NCBI GenBank assembly: GCA_003647375.1
Contig: QMMS01000156.1
Coordinates: 1-10,232, forward strand
DNA from: Deltaproteobacteria bacterium
GTDB lineage: Bacteria > Desulfobacterota > Desulfobacteria > Desulfobacterales > B30-G6
Length of the DNA: 10,232 bases
Direction: 5' to 3'
Part shown: positions 1-7,980 of the stretch, piece by piece
How the letters are laid out: each line of letters opens with the position of its first letter
Position numbering within the stretch: the first letter of the stretch is position 1
The notes under the pieces: generated by a model
What the model was told of the DNA's origin: nothing
Database searches by the model: none
Seen by the model: only the letters and a program-made list of their open reading frames with translations
Program-made: the position numbers and the translations under genes

Positions 1-45
1 GAGATACCAGTTTAAGCTATGTTTAAATCATTTGAGCATTTGATA

Positions 46-164
46 TTTGGATTTGTTTCGTATTTCGATATTCGGATTTAGAATTTATCACACGCTGAAT
101 GTGTATAATATTAATTCTTTATAGAGTTGAATCAGTGCCGAGCCTTTTGGACCCGGGTATCTAC
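46..164. repeat. Left copy of 119-bp long inverted repeat
   Basis: This segment matches the reverse complement of 8461-8580 with about ten differences and one single-base gap, roughly 91 percent identity by hand alignment. The two copies face each other across 8.3 kb and enclose the whole minus-strand operon and its promoter. The inner end, ctac at 161-164, contains the TAG stop codon of the last operon gene, so the repeat itself supplies that stop. The element has no coding capacity. Its outer part is AT-rich with short near-repeats of the type ttcgtatttcgatattcgg, and it includes an acccgggt palindrome near the inner end. I see no transposase and no clear target duplication. Positions 1-45 outside it contain nothing I can identify. 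Confidence 0.9.
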
Positions 165-808
165 ATATTAGGGTTCTCTGTTTTCCAAAATTCACGCGGC
201 ATATGAATATTTCCCGGCATCATCGGTTCTTTGGCCCAATCCAAAAGCTTTGTCCCCTCGTAGTAGTAGATATTTGGTTTGGTGTTAATTTGAGGGGCGA
301 GTATCTGTATCAGTTTCTCTTTTTCAAAGAGTTGGCTGACCTGTGATTCAGGATCGTTTAAGTCTCCGAAAACACGTGCTCTCGTGGGGCATGTTTGAAC
401 ACAGGCTGGTTCTTCGCCCCGTTTTATCCGATGTTCGCAAAAGTCGCACTTATCAGCAATTTTTTTGTCGGGATGACGATATCGAGCGCTATAGGGGCAG
501 GCTGTAACGCAATTGCCGCAACCAATGCATTTGGCGTTATCAATAACGATAAGACCGTCTGCCTGTTTATATGTCGCACCCACAGGACATGCTGCCACAC
601 AGGACGGCTCATCACACTGCATACATTGTCCAGGCTGAAATTCACTTTTTTGATTTCCGGCCATATTCTGCAACGGTCGGATCCAGTTTCTCCAGAAGCC
701 TTCCGGAACATTGTTTTCAACTTTACACGCAATCATGCAGGCCTTGCAGTCAATACATTTGGAACCGTCGATAACAATCCCATACTTTGGGGGCGTGCTT
801 TGTTTCAT
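161..808 (-). CDS. PsrB/PhsB-type electron-transfer subunit, four [4Fe-4S] clusters
   Basis: This 215-residue iron-sulfur protein passes electrons between a molybdenum catalytic subunit and a membrane quinone module. Sixteen cysteines form the four-cluster pattern of the DmsB/PsrB/NrfC family: C18/21/24/28, C62/65/70/74, C94/97/100/104 and C121/124/136/140 in the chosen numbering. The conserved FGDLNDPES segment follows the last cluster group. There is no signal peptide or membrane segment, so it probably crosses the membrane bound to the Tat-exported molybdoenzyme encoded just upstream, as is known for this family. I chose the ATG at 808 because GGAAGGA lies about 8 bases before it; an in-frame start at 841 would add 11 residues without a better ribosome site. 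It is the last gene of the operon, separated from the molybdoenzyme by 198 bases, and its TAG stop lies in the left inverted repeat. The family call is firm; the substrate is not visible. Confidence 0.93.
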   Translation of the reverse strand: MKQSTPPKYGIVIDGSKCIDCKACMIACKVENNVPEGFWRNWIRPLQNMAGNQKSEFQPGQCMQCDEPSCVAACPVGATYKQADGLIVIDNAKCIGCGNCVTACPYSARYRHPDKKIADKCDFCEHRIKRGEEPACVQTCPTRARVFGDLNDPESQVSQLFEKEKLIQILAPQINTKPNIYYYEGTKLLDWAKEPMMPGNIHMPREFWKTENPNM

Positions 809-896
809 GCTCAATTCCTTCCATTCTTCATTACAAGTCAACCACCATCCCTAAAAAGGGTGGCATGATTTGTCTTTCATAATATGTTTTTTCCCA

Positions 897-950
897 TGAG
901 GGGGTTCTCTGTGCCTCTAACGAAGTGGGCGAGAGAAATATTATCCCTCA
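897..950. other. Stem-loop in the 198-base gap before the last operon gene
   Basis: The gap 809-1006 holds no gene. It contains a nested inverted repeat: an outer stem tgaggg (897-902) with ccctca (945-950), and an inner stem ttctct (905-910) with agagaa (932-937). A second small stem with one bulge lies at about 844-863 (cc-a-t-ccc, loop taaaaa, ggg-t-gg). Neither is followed by a T-run on the minus strand, so they do not look like intrinsic terminators. They could be mRNA processing or stabilising structures between the molybdoenzyme and the ferredoxin gene. I found no sigma-54 promoter match in this gap. Confidence 0.4.
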
Positions 951-1006
951 CATATCCGCAAAGCTAAGCTTGGATCTTCAGCTGAGTTTAAGGTTTAAAC
1001 GTTTAA

Positions 1007-3199
1007 TCAAACCGGTCGAACGGTAACAAATGTCTCGTGCATAGCCATATTTCCCGAAATTTTATCCGCATGATCTTCCAGAACTTCGGCGATACAGGCG
1101 CCTTTACCGAAAATGTTGGACAAGCCCTTGGAAATCACGCCGAATCCTGAATCCATGTATACGGTATCCGGACGCGTCTCTTCCGTAACCCGGGCTTTCA
1201 GGCGACCCCGACCCGCGGGGCTCGCGACCTCGACCTGATCTCCCTGATGAATTCCGAGAGTGCCGGCCGGCTTGGGGTGTATCCAGAGGCTGTTTTCGCG
1301 TTGCAGCTCACATAGCAGAGAATTGTTGGTACTTGCACTCTGGGTAATAAAGGCGTTTCGGCCCACCACCATTCTGAAATGATTCCTGGGTACACGCTTG
1401 GGCGAATGATATACCGGCATGGGGTCTATGCCTTTGTCTTTGTAGCGTGAATTGTAGATCTCGATCTTCTTGGAACGTGTCTTGAAGGGTTTCCCTTCAT
1501 GGATGCCGTAACTGGGGCCGACAATATTATAGACACCGTCCTGCTTAATCGCTTGCGCAACTTCGGGTAGTTTTTCGAGCTGGGTCTTCCTGAAATCGTC
1601 TATGGTAAAATCGAAAGACTCACCCAGATCCAGTCGTTTGGCCAGCTCTTTAACAATCCAGAACACCGGATTGGATTGGAACATGGCCGGCACTATCGGA
1701 TCACGGGTAATCACCCCGGAGCAGGAGGACGAGGCTAGAAATGCTGAGATGGGGTCCTTTCTTTCAAGATAGCTGGGAGCCGGTAGAACCAGGTCCGCCA
1801 TCCAGGCCGTATCACTCATGACGATATCGACACTCATCATGAAATCCAGCTTGTGGATCATTTCGATGGTCTTGTTGCGGTTGGCACCGGTCTGCATGGG
1901 GTTGGTCTTGTAGGTGAACCAGCCCTTGACCGGATAGGGCCGGCCTTCGATGACGGCATCACGGGTATGTTTGAAGGAACCTTCTTCGTCGAACATCATC
2001 TGGGACATGCCGGCATCGACCCGGTCCTCCGGGTTGTCTTCATAAAACGGCGCATCGTGGTAAATGGAGCCGGTTTTGATTTTCTTGGGTATGATCAACC
2101 CACCCTTCCGATCCCAGTTTCCCAGAAGCGCATTGACGATCGCAAAAGCCCGCCGAATTTGGGTGGAATCCTCGTAATCCGAGCTGCGGCGACCGGGGTA
2201 AACCATGGCTGCAGGCGCCGCTGCAGCCAGCTCCCTGGCCATCCGGCGAATATCTCTGGCCGGAATTTCCGTCTCCCCTTCGGCCCATTCGGGTGTATAT
2301 GAATCGACATGTGCTTGAAATTCTTCGAACCCGTTTGTCTTCTCGGCAACAAACTTTTTATCATACAGGTTTTCCGAGACGAGGACCTGGGCAATGGCAA
2401 GAAAGAACGCCATGTCGGTGCCGGGCTTGATGGCATACCATTCATCTGCCAGTGCTGCCGTTTTTGTATAGCGTGGATCCAGAACAACCAGTTTGCTGCC
2501 ACCTTGCATGGCGGTCATTAAATCCATGCTGTCGGGCGTCACCAATGCTTCGAACCGGTTGGCGCCGGGCATAATGACATACTTGCAGTTCAGCACGTCA
2601 GGCGTGGGGACCACGCCAAACGTATCCAGAAAAGCTCGGTTTCTGCTCAAGAGGCAGTTTGATTCATGGGAAATGACATTGTATGATCCGTAGGCTTCCG
2701 CGAAGCGGTGCACGAATGTAGACTGCATATCGGTACCAGCCATGAAAAGAAAGCCGCAGCGGGTGTAGGCTTCACCGATGCGCTCCATCTGTTCCGCTGC
2801 ATGGTCCAGTGCCTGGTCCCAACTCAAACGCTGCCACTTGCCTCCTCCCCGGTCTCCTTTTCGCAGCAGGGGGTATTTCAAGCGGTCCGGGTCGTAAAGC
2901 TGCTTGACGCCCGCATTCCCCCTGGCGCACAGCATACCACGGGATTTGAGCGATTTCGGGTTGGGGTCAAGTTTTTTAATGACGCCATTTTCCACTCGCG
3001 CAATCAGCCCACATTTGTTGAAACACATGTCACAGGCCGAAAACATCTCATGGGCTGCCACTTCTGCGCCTTCTTCTTTTTCAGACACCAGCGCATACAA
3101 AACCCGGGAAGGAGCACCCACCGCCGCAGCGGCAGCGGCCGTACCGGACAACTTTAGAAAATTACGTCGAGAAATCGCTTGCTTGCATGAAGATGACAT
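1007..3199 (-). CDS. Tat-exported molybdopterin oxidoreductase, PsrA/PhsA-like catalytic subunit
   Basis: This 730-residue protein is a bis-MGD molybdenum enzyme of the DMSO reductase superfamily, closest in plan and length to polysulfide/thiosulfate reductase subunits (PsrA/PhsA). The N-terminus has a twin-arginine signal (SRRNFLKLSG, arginines 11-12, then an alanine-rich stretch), so it acts in the periplasm. A [4Fe-4S] site follows: C56, C59, C63 and C91. The likely Mo ligand is C182 in the motif SHESNC. The dinucleotide-binding domain fills about residues 606-730. I chose the ATG at 3199, which has GGAG seven bases upstream; the longer frame to 3229 begins at TTG and would put ten residues before the Tat motif. 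It starts 48 bases after the monoheme cytochrome gene and is followed by the PsrB-like gene, its natural partner. Polysulfide, thiosulfate, tetrathionate or another oxyanion could be the substrate; the sequence alone does not decide. Confidence 0.93.
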   Translation of the reverse strand: MSSSCKQAISRRNFLKLSGTAAAAAAVGAPSRVLYALVSEKEEGAEVAAHEMFSACDMCFNKCGLIARVENGVIKKLDPNPKSLKSRGMLCARGNAGVKQLYDPDRLKYPLLRKGDRGGGKWQRLSWDQALDHAAEQMERIGEAYTRCGFLFMAGTDMQSTFVHRFAEAYGSYNVISHESNCLLSRNRAFLDTFGVVPTPDVLNCKYVIMPGANRFEALVTPDSMDLMTAMQGGSKLVVLDPRYTKTAALADEWYAIKPGTDMAFFLAIAQVLVSENLYDKKFVAEKTNGFEEFQAHVDSYTPEWAEGETEIPARDIRRMARELAAAAPAAMVYPGRRSSDYEDSTQIRRAFAIVNALLGNWDRKGGLIIPKKIKTGSIYHDAPFYEDNPEDRVDAGMSQMMFDEEGSFKHTRDAVIEGRPYPVKGWFTYKTNPMQTGANRNKTIEMIHKLDFMMSVDIVMSDTAWMADLVLPAPSYLERKDPISAFLASSSCSGVITRDPIVPAMFQSNPVFWIVKELAKRLDLGESFDFTIDDFRKTQLEKLPEVAQAIKQDGVYNIVGPSYGIHEGKPFKTRSKKIEIYNSRYKDKGIDPMPVYHSPKRVPRNHFRMVVGRNAFITQSASTNNSLLCELQRENSLWIHPKPAGTLGIHQGDQVEVASPAGRGRLKARVTEETRPDTVYMDSGFGVISKGLSNIFGKGACIAEVLEDHADKISGNMAMHETFVTVRPV

Positions 3200-3247
3200 T
3201 TTATTCTCCAGTTTACCCCAATGTTGCAACTTTGGGGTTTAGAGCTC

Positions 3248-3580
3248 TTATTTGCATTTAGCCGGAGATGGCGAGTCGAATGCATGACCATGGAGGTGTG
3301 CGTACATGTCGAGTCGGTCCTTGTCCGAGAGTTTGTTCCACTCTGTCTTGCATTCCAGCTGGTTGTAATCGTCAAAAACTTTCTGCCAGTCTGCCTGGGT
3401 TTTGCTGATGGGGCTGAGTTCTGTTGCCGATCCGCCATCACCGTGACATGCCCGGCAGTTTTTACGGAAGAGGTACTTTCCCTTGCGGGCATTTCCTTTG
3501 CCGTCTTCGGCGATGACCACGCCGATGCAAACCAGTAGAAAAACCATTATTATGAGTACCGCACCAATTTTTTTAAACAT
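3248..3580 (-). CDS. Small periplasmic monoheme cytochrome c
   Basis: This 110-residue protein has a Sec signal peptide (MFKKIG then a hydrophobic stretch, probably cleaved after A24) and one haem-binding motif, CRACH, at residues 42-46. The mature part of about 86 residues fits a class I monoheme cytochrome c; M92 is a candidate sixth ligand. Two further cysteines, C77 and C109, could form a disulfide. The start at 3580 is supported by aaaggag eight bases before the ATG and by placing the signal peptide at the N-terminus; the frame open to 3667 runs into the preceding gene. It lies 10 bases after the stop of the NrfD-cytochrome fusion and 48 bases before the molybdoenzyme, so it is probably cotranslated with both. 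By inference it carries electrons between the multihaem module and the molybdoenzyme or another periplasmic partner. Confidence 0.88.
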   Translation of the reverse strand: MFKKIGAVLIIMVFLLVCIGVVIAEDGKGNARKGKYLFRKNCRACHGDGGSATELSPISKTQADWQKVFDDYNQLECKTEWNKLSDKDRLDMYAHLHGHAFDSPSPAKCK

Positions 3581-3590
3581 TTTTTCTCCT

Positions 3591-6500
3591 TTATGGATTT
3601 TTGGAAAGGGTAGCTCCGCATCCCAATTTTTTAAAACGGCCCCGCACCTCGATGGGATCGCCTTCATATCCCAGGGCCTTGTAGTCGATGTAATTGGTTT
3701 TACCGATCAGGTCTTCCACATCACGGCCCATTGCGGCCATGCGTTTAAAATCGATACCTTTCTTGACCAGCGCCTCAAAGTCCACGTCCGGCCGGTCCTG
3801 GTGGCACTTCCCGCAATAGGGTGCTTTGGTCAGGGAAACATGGCATTCGGCACAGGAGAGAGCCTGTTCTTTCGGCACCACTTCGTGGGTGAGTCCCCAG
3901 TACATCGATGTCTCCACGAACTCATACGCCCCGCTGTAGGCAAGGTTCGCAGCCTTCATGCCGTCACGCGAAGCCTTGTCCCAGTCCCAGTGCTTCCAGT
4001 ATCCTTCCCAGAGCTGAGGTGCGATCAGGTATTTGTATACGGAATCGCTGATCTGTTTTCCTTTATGAAGCTTGAAGGGATAGATCCGTGAGGCCGGGTC
4101 AGCTATGTCACCTACCGGCATGGTCAGGTTGGTTACGCCGTTTTCATTGATGCGATCGCCGAGGATATAGCGTTTAACGGTTCCATTGTACCATTTATAA
4201 TTTGGCTTGACCGCCTCCTTCCACTGAAACGACCCTTTTTTCTTCAGGTAAACAGGTTTGCCGTATTTGTCCTTGGGTATTGTGATATCCTTTCCGGCGG
4301 TAGACCAGTCCCAGGAGACCTTGGTGGGATTGCCCTTTGAATACACGGGAATGTGGCATGTCTGGCAGGCCACATGCTGGGTATGCTTGTTGAGGTGGTG
4401 GTCGATCAGTTCGGCGCCGATATGGGGGCTGTCCGTGTGACAATACTCACACGAAAGATCGCCTTCCACGGCAGGGACTGATATGCTGCGGCCGGATATC
4501 ATGTGATTTCTTGTTTTGTGACAGTCCTGGCACCTGAAATCAAGCCCGCCATTCGTGACTCCCATGTGTACATCGTGGTTTTTGTCGGAGTTGATCAACA
4601 TGGAACTCATGTCACCATGCTTCACCGCATCGCCGCCGCCGCCGCGGAAATGACAACTTATTCCACATGTGGACCGACTTGGTCTGCCCACATTCTGTGC
4701 GATGGATAACAGGTCCAGGTTCTTTTCAGGAAAACCGGCTTTTGTCGGCGCTTTTCTGTATTTCCCGGTAGTGTCATGGCAGACCAGGCAGTCGATGTTT
4801 GACATATCGTTAAATTCAAAGGTGTTGTCCTTCCAGCCGTAGCCGATGTGGCAGCTTGTGCAGCGGGCCCAGTTTCCACTCAGGTTGATGCAGAAGTTAT
4901 TGATGGTGGCATGGTTTTTCCCCAGATCCACCCGCTTTTCGTGGCCCACGGTATAGGGCGAAGGTCCATGCCACTTCCAGTGCACGGTTTTTAGAATGGC
5001 TTGGCCCTCTTTTTCATGACAGGAAAGGCAGTTTTGTGTCACCGCAAGAGCATCCACTTTTCCTTCCAGTTTCACTAACTGGTTGTGGTTGGGTACTTTT
5101 TTGGCATGGCAGGCCAGACAGTCGGTTGGCGCCCTTGTGTCGAGCGTCCTGACGACCGGGCCTCTCACCATGGCACTGTAAAGAATGGGTCCGCGGACAT
5201 GGGGAACCTGTTCCGATTCCTGGTGGCAATCCATGCAGAGTTGGTGGTAAGCACCCCTCAAACCGGGTGTGCTCAGATCCCTGACATTAAAGGGTTCCCC
5301 ATGGCATGCCGAACAGGCAACCGGTTCTATTTCTCGTTTTCTGAGTTCAACCATGGACAGCGGTTCACCGTAGGTGTCACCTTCGTCCCTGGGCATTCGA
5401 TGGTGACAAATCGTACACTCCCCCAGCACGTTGGCGTGTTTGCTGTGCATAAATCGAACGGGCTCGTACATATCGCTGTATTTGTTGACAATCGGGCTGT
5501 TGAGAATCTGTACTTTCGGGGCATCGGCAATCGAGGGAGTGATATTCTTCTCCAGCGGCAGGTTCGACCTTGTCAACTGACCTGCCTCGGCATGGGAAGC
5601 GGCTCCTTGAATCATCAGAGCAGCTCCCACCGCCAGGATTGCAACGAGGACGGGGGACATCTTTTTGGGGTGGGCCCCGAGCACCGGAAAGATGAAAACC
5701 GCGACCCGGTAGACGAACATGAGCGTGGCAATCAGCCCGACAGTGATAAAGATTTCGCCCAGAGCCGGGAAGTAGGAAACAATCTTATAAGGGGGTGTGT
5801 AGCTGACGACAAACACATTGATGCGGTTTAACAGGATGCCCAGGATAAAAATGGTGGAAGCGAAAAAGAGCCACCCCGGAGATCTCCGGACCCTTCTGAA
5901 CAGAAGAAGAAAAAAGGGAAGGATTACCCCGATCACCAGCTCCACCAGAAAAGCGTTGGTCTGGTAGGTGCCGTCTAAAAGGTAGACATAGCTCTTTCTC
6001 ACGATCATATCACCTATTTTGAACGCCAGATAGGTTCCCATGAACACCGGCATGTATTTGGCCAGGGGGGACAATATTGACATTTCAGGTTCACGGCCAA
6101 ACGATTTGGATACCAGGATAGATTCAAACGTGACCATCGGGTATCCTGCGGCAAATGCCGACAACAGGAACAGCAGCGGCAGGATCGGCGTGTACCAGAG
6201 GGGGTGGACTTTGTAGGGGGCGATGAGCATGAGAGACCCCAGGCTGGACTGATGCAGGCATGACAGGACAATGCCGCCTATAATGAAGACAAACATGATC
6301 TTGCCGAGGATTTTATCGGCAATGTCCAGCAGTGTTTCAATGAGGGTGTTGAGCCTGGAAAGCAGCCCGGGGAGATTGACGCGTCCTCGAAATCGTTCGG
6401 CCACGATGGGAATAAATTCGATGTACAGCACGTGCAGGTAAATCATGACGCAAATGGCCACCTCAAACAGGACCGAGTTGCCGTTGTGATTGAAAATAGG

Positions 6501-6860
6501 GCTGGTGATGTTCCAGTAACGTCCGATATCCACCAGCAACCCAAGTACGACGAAGGTGTATCCCAGCATGGCCGTGAGCAGAGCCGGACGGATGACGGCA
6601 TGATACTGATCCCTGTTGAACACATAAGCGATAGCACCGGTTGTGAAACCCCCGGCCGCAAGGGCGACGCCGGAAGCGACATCGATGCCGATCCAGATGC
6701 CCCAGGGGTACTGGTTGTTCAGGTTGGAAACCGCGCCGATGCCGTAGATGAACCTTGCAAGGACAAAGGCGCCGCCGATAACCATCAATGCCAACATCAC
6801 CATGACACCCGGTGTAAGAAACTTTTCTTCAACGGGCGCAGCAATTTCATGGGTGTTCAT
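3591..6860 (-). CDS. NrfD/HybB membrane subunit fused to a 13-haem cytochrome c (tetraheme + OTR-like octaheme)
   Basis: This 1089-residue protein joins two proteins that are usually separate. Residues 1-400 are an NrfD/HybB-type quinone-interacting membrane subunit with about ten hydrophobic segments and the family motifs PWGIWIGIDVASG (52-64) and DIGRYWN (111-117). Residues 399-426 look like a signal peptide (KKMSPVL, hydrophobic core, SHAEA). The remainder is periplasmic cytochrome c. Haem motifs CXXCH begin at 482, 516, 542 and 581 (a four-haem, class III-like part), then 611, 667 and 691; a CX3CH site is at 732-737; further CXXCH motifs begin at 777, 804, 832, 1003 and 1016. From about 605 the order and motifs, such as CTSCHIGYGW, CLVCHDTTG, GGGGDAVKHGD and CQTCHIP, match the octaheme tetrathionate reductase family as I remember it, with one extra C-terminal haem. 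The ATG overlaps the upstream TGA as ATGA. Function in sulfur-oxyanion reduction is inference; OTR proteins also reduce nitrite and hydroxylamine in vitro. Confidence 0.92.
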   Translation of the reverse strand: MNTHEIAAPVEEKFLTPGVMVMLALMVIGGAFVLARFIYGIGAVSNLNNQYPWGIWIGIDVASGVALAAGGFTTGAIAYVFNRDQYHAVIRPALLTAMLGYTFVVLGLLVDIGRYWNITSPIFNHNGNSVLFEVAICVMIYLHVLYIEFIPIVAERFRGRVNLPGLLSRLNTLIETLLDIADKILGKIMFVFIIGGIVLSCLHQSSLGSLMLIAPYKVHPLWYTPILPLLFLLSAFAAGYPMVTFESILVSKSFGREPEMSILSPLAKYMPVFMGTYLAFKIGDMIVRKSYVYLLDGTYQTNAFLVELVIGVILPFFLLLFRRVRRSPGWLFFASTIFILGILLNRINVFVVSYTPPYKIVSYFPALGEIFITVGLIATLMFVYRVAVFIFPVLGAHPKKMSPVLVAILAVGAALMIQGAASHAEAGQLTRSNLPLEKNITPSIADAPKVQILNSPIVNKYSDMYEPVRFMHSKHANVLGECTICHHRMPRDEGDTYGEPLSMVELRKREIEPVACSACHGEPFNVRDLSTPGLRGAYHQLCMDCHQESEQVPHVRGPILYSAMVRGPVVRTLDTRAPTDCLACHAKKVPNHNQLVKLEGKVDALAVTQNCLSCHEKEGQAILKTVHWKWHGPSPYTVGHEKRVDLGKNHATINNFCINLSGNWARCTSCHIGYGWKDNTFEFNDMSNIDCLVCHDTTGKYRKAPTKAGFPEKNLDLLSIAQNVGRPSRSTCGISCHFRGGGGDAVKHGDMSSMLINSDKNHDVHMGVTNGGLDFRCQDCHKTRNHMISGRSISVPAVEGDLSCEYCHTDSPHIGAELIDHHLNKHTQHVACQTCHIPVYSKGNPTKVSWDWSTAGKDITIPKDKYGKPVYLKKKGSFQWKEAVKPNYKWYNGTVKRYILGDRINENGVTNLTMPVGDIADPASRIYPFKLHKGKQISDSVYKYLIAPQLWEGYWKHWDWDKASRDGMKAANLAYSGAYEFVETSMYWGLTHEVVPKEQALSCAECHVSLTKAPYCGKCHQDRPDVDFEALVKKGIDFKRMAAMGRDVEDLIGKTNYIDYKALGYEGDPIEVRGRFKKLGCGATLSKNP

Positions 6861-7798
6861 GGGGTGTCTCCTTTCTTTGAATCACCTTTATCTGTTTCTT
6901 CCTGGGACCCCTTCAGGAACCCGGTTAACCACATAACCCCGCCGAGCACCGCATAGAGGCCGATGGGCGCAGCGAAGTACTGAAACAGGCCATGCTGAAT
7001 CGATTCCGAAAGCCGCGGCGGCGCCTTGTTGCCGAGTTTAGGAAAACCGATGTCTTCGAAGGGTTCGGATGCCAGATAGAGCCAGGATGTTCCCCCGACT
7101 TCATGTTCGCCGTAAATATGATCGACATATTTGCCAGGGTTGTTTTTCATCTTCCAGCGAGCCAGATCCAGCAGATCTGTCTTCTTCCCAAAGGTCATAA
7201 CCTCCCTCGGGCACACCTGGGCGCATGCCGGAAGCCCTCCGTCCTTTATATAGTTGAAGCAGAAAGTGCACTTCCTCACATGAGGCGTCAGCGCATTGTC
7301 ATATTCGTAAGCCGGTACCTGAAAAGGACAGGCCACCATACAATAGCGGCAGCCGATACATTTTTTCACATCGTATACCACGGCGCCGTTAGCCTCTTTT
7401 GTCAGTGCTCCCACAATGCAAGCAGAAACGCAGGAAGGGTCGTTGCAGTGCATACACTGGAATTTGACGAAGCTTGGACGCTGCCGCCAGGTCAGCGTCC
7501 CGATGTCTTCAGGATAGTACTTGTTGACGACGGTATAGGATGTTTCATCCATGCGGCGTTCGTTCTCCAGAACGGTCAGTTCCTCAAACGACTCATCGGG
7601 TTTGGGCAGACTATGCCGCTGATTGCAAGCTTCTTCACACTTTCGGCACCCGACGCACAAGGTCGTGTCCACCAAGCATCCATACTGTCCATCAAGACTC
7701 CCCTGGTCGGTGGACGCAAGAGAGGTGTTGTTTCCCATAACAGCACTCGTAGCTGTCAATCCGGATAATTTGAGAAAATGTCTTCTGTTAATCTCCAT
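6857..7798 (-). CDS. HybA/DsrO-type periplasmic ferredoxin, four [4Fe-4S] clusters, C-terminal anchor
   Basis: This 313-residue protein carries electrons between an NrfD/HybB-type membrane subunit and periplasmic redox partners. It starts with a twin-arginine signal (NRRHFLKLSG, residues 4-13). Sixteen cysteines define four cubane clusters: C48/51/54/58, C115/118/123/127, C147/150/153/157 and C177/180/192/196. The segment YGEHEVGGTSWLYLA (229-243) is typical of HybA-like proteins. Residues about 271-294 form a single membrane segment followed by a charged tail, as in HybA. I chose the ATG at 7798, which has GGGGGGA about six bases upstream; the frame extends to 7834, but that start lies inside the MITE-like repeat and would push the Tat motif inward. 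Its TGA overlaps the next ATG by four bases (ATGA), indicating translational coupling and a complex with the NrfD fusion. It is one of two four-cluster proteins in an operon with a single NrfD domain. Confidence 0.94.
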   Translation of the reverse strand: MEINRRHFLKLSGLTATSAVMGNNTSLASTDQGSLDGQYGCLVDTTLCVGCRKCEEACNQRHSLPKPDESFEELTVLENERRMDETSYTVVNKYYPEDIGTLTWRQRPSFVKFQCMHCNDPSCVSACIVGALTKEANGAVVYDVKKCIGCRYCMVACPFQVPAYEYDNALTPHVRKCTFCFNYIKDGGLPACAQVCPREVMTFGKKTDLLDLARWKMKNNPGKYVDHIYGEHEVGGTSWLYLASEPFEDIGFPKLGNKAPPRLSESIQHGLFQYFAAPIGLYAVLGGVMWLTGFLKGSQEETDKGDSKKGDTP

Positions 7799-7820
7799 GT
7801 AAATCCCCCCAAGTAGGATC

Positions 7821-7964
7821 CGAGACCTTTGCAAAACACTCCCTTTTGCCCCATTTCCGTGTCAGGCTCAAATTTTAATCCTCAAAATACTCAATGTATT
7901 CCTGTGGTTAAAATATTCGCCTTCCTTAAACTGAACCAAAATTGAGCCTTTTTCAAATGTCTCG
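7821..7964. repeat. 144-bp MITE-like palindromic repeat
   Basis: The ends are inverted copies: cgagacctttgcaaaa at 7821-7836 and, on the other strand, cgagacatttgaaaaa from 7964 back to 7949, matching at 14 of 16 positions. Inner arms share the same centre: attttaa (7872-7878) with ttaaaat (7908-7914), and aatac (7886-7890) with gtatt (7896-7900). An off-centre pair ggctcaa/ttgagcc lies at 7865-7871 and 7942-7948. GATC stands at both edges (7817-7820 and 7964-7967). There is no coding capacity. From memory, similar elements recur between genes in Desulfobacterales; that would need a search. It separates the TusA-like gene from the rest of the operon and would fold strongly in the transcript. 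Confidence 0.7.
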
Positions 7965-7980
7965 ATCCGCGATACAGCTC

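Noticed and set aside
395..868. Plus-strand open frame of 157 residues over the PsrB-like gene
   Set aside because: It is antisense to a gene with sixteen correctly spaced cluster cysteines and has no domain features of its own.
2619..2660. Possible selenocysteine at the molybdenum ligand
   Set aside because: The ligand position in SHESNC is a normal cysteine codon and there is no in-frame TGA.
5085..5831. Plus-strand open frame of 248 residues
   Set aside because: It is antisense to the haem motifs and membrane helices of the NrfD-cytochrome fusion and shows no family features.
6992..7768. Plus-strand open frame of 258 residues
   Set aside because: It is antisense to the HybA-like gene, whose Tat signal and cluster motifs are unmistakable.
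7799..7834. N-terminal extension of the HybA-like protein
   Set aside because: The upstream start lies in the palindromic repeat, and GGGGGGA before the ATG at 7798 plus the Tat motif favour the shorter form.
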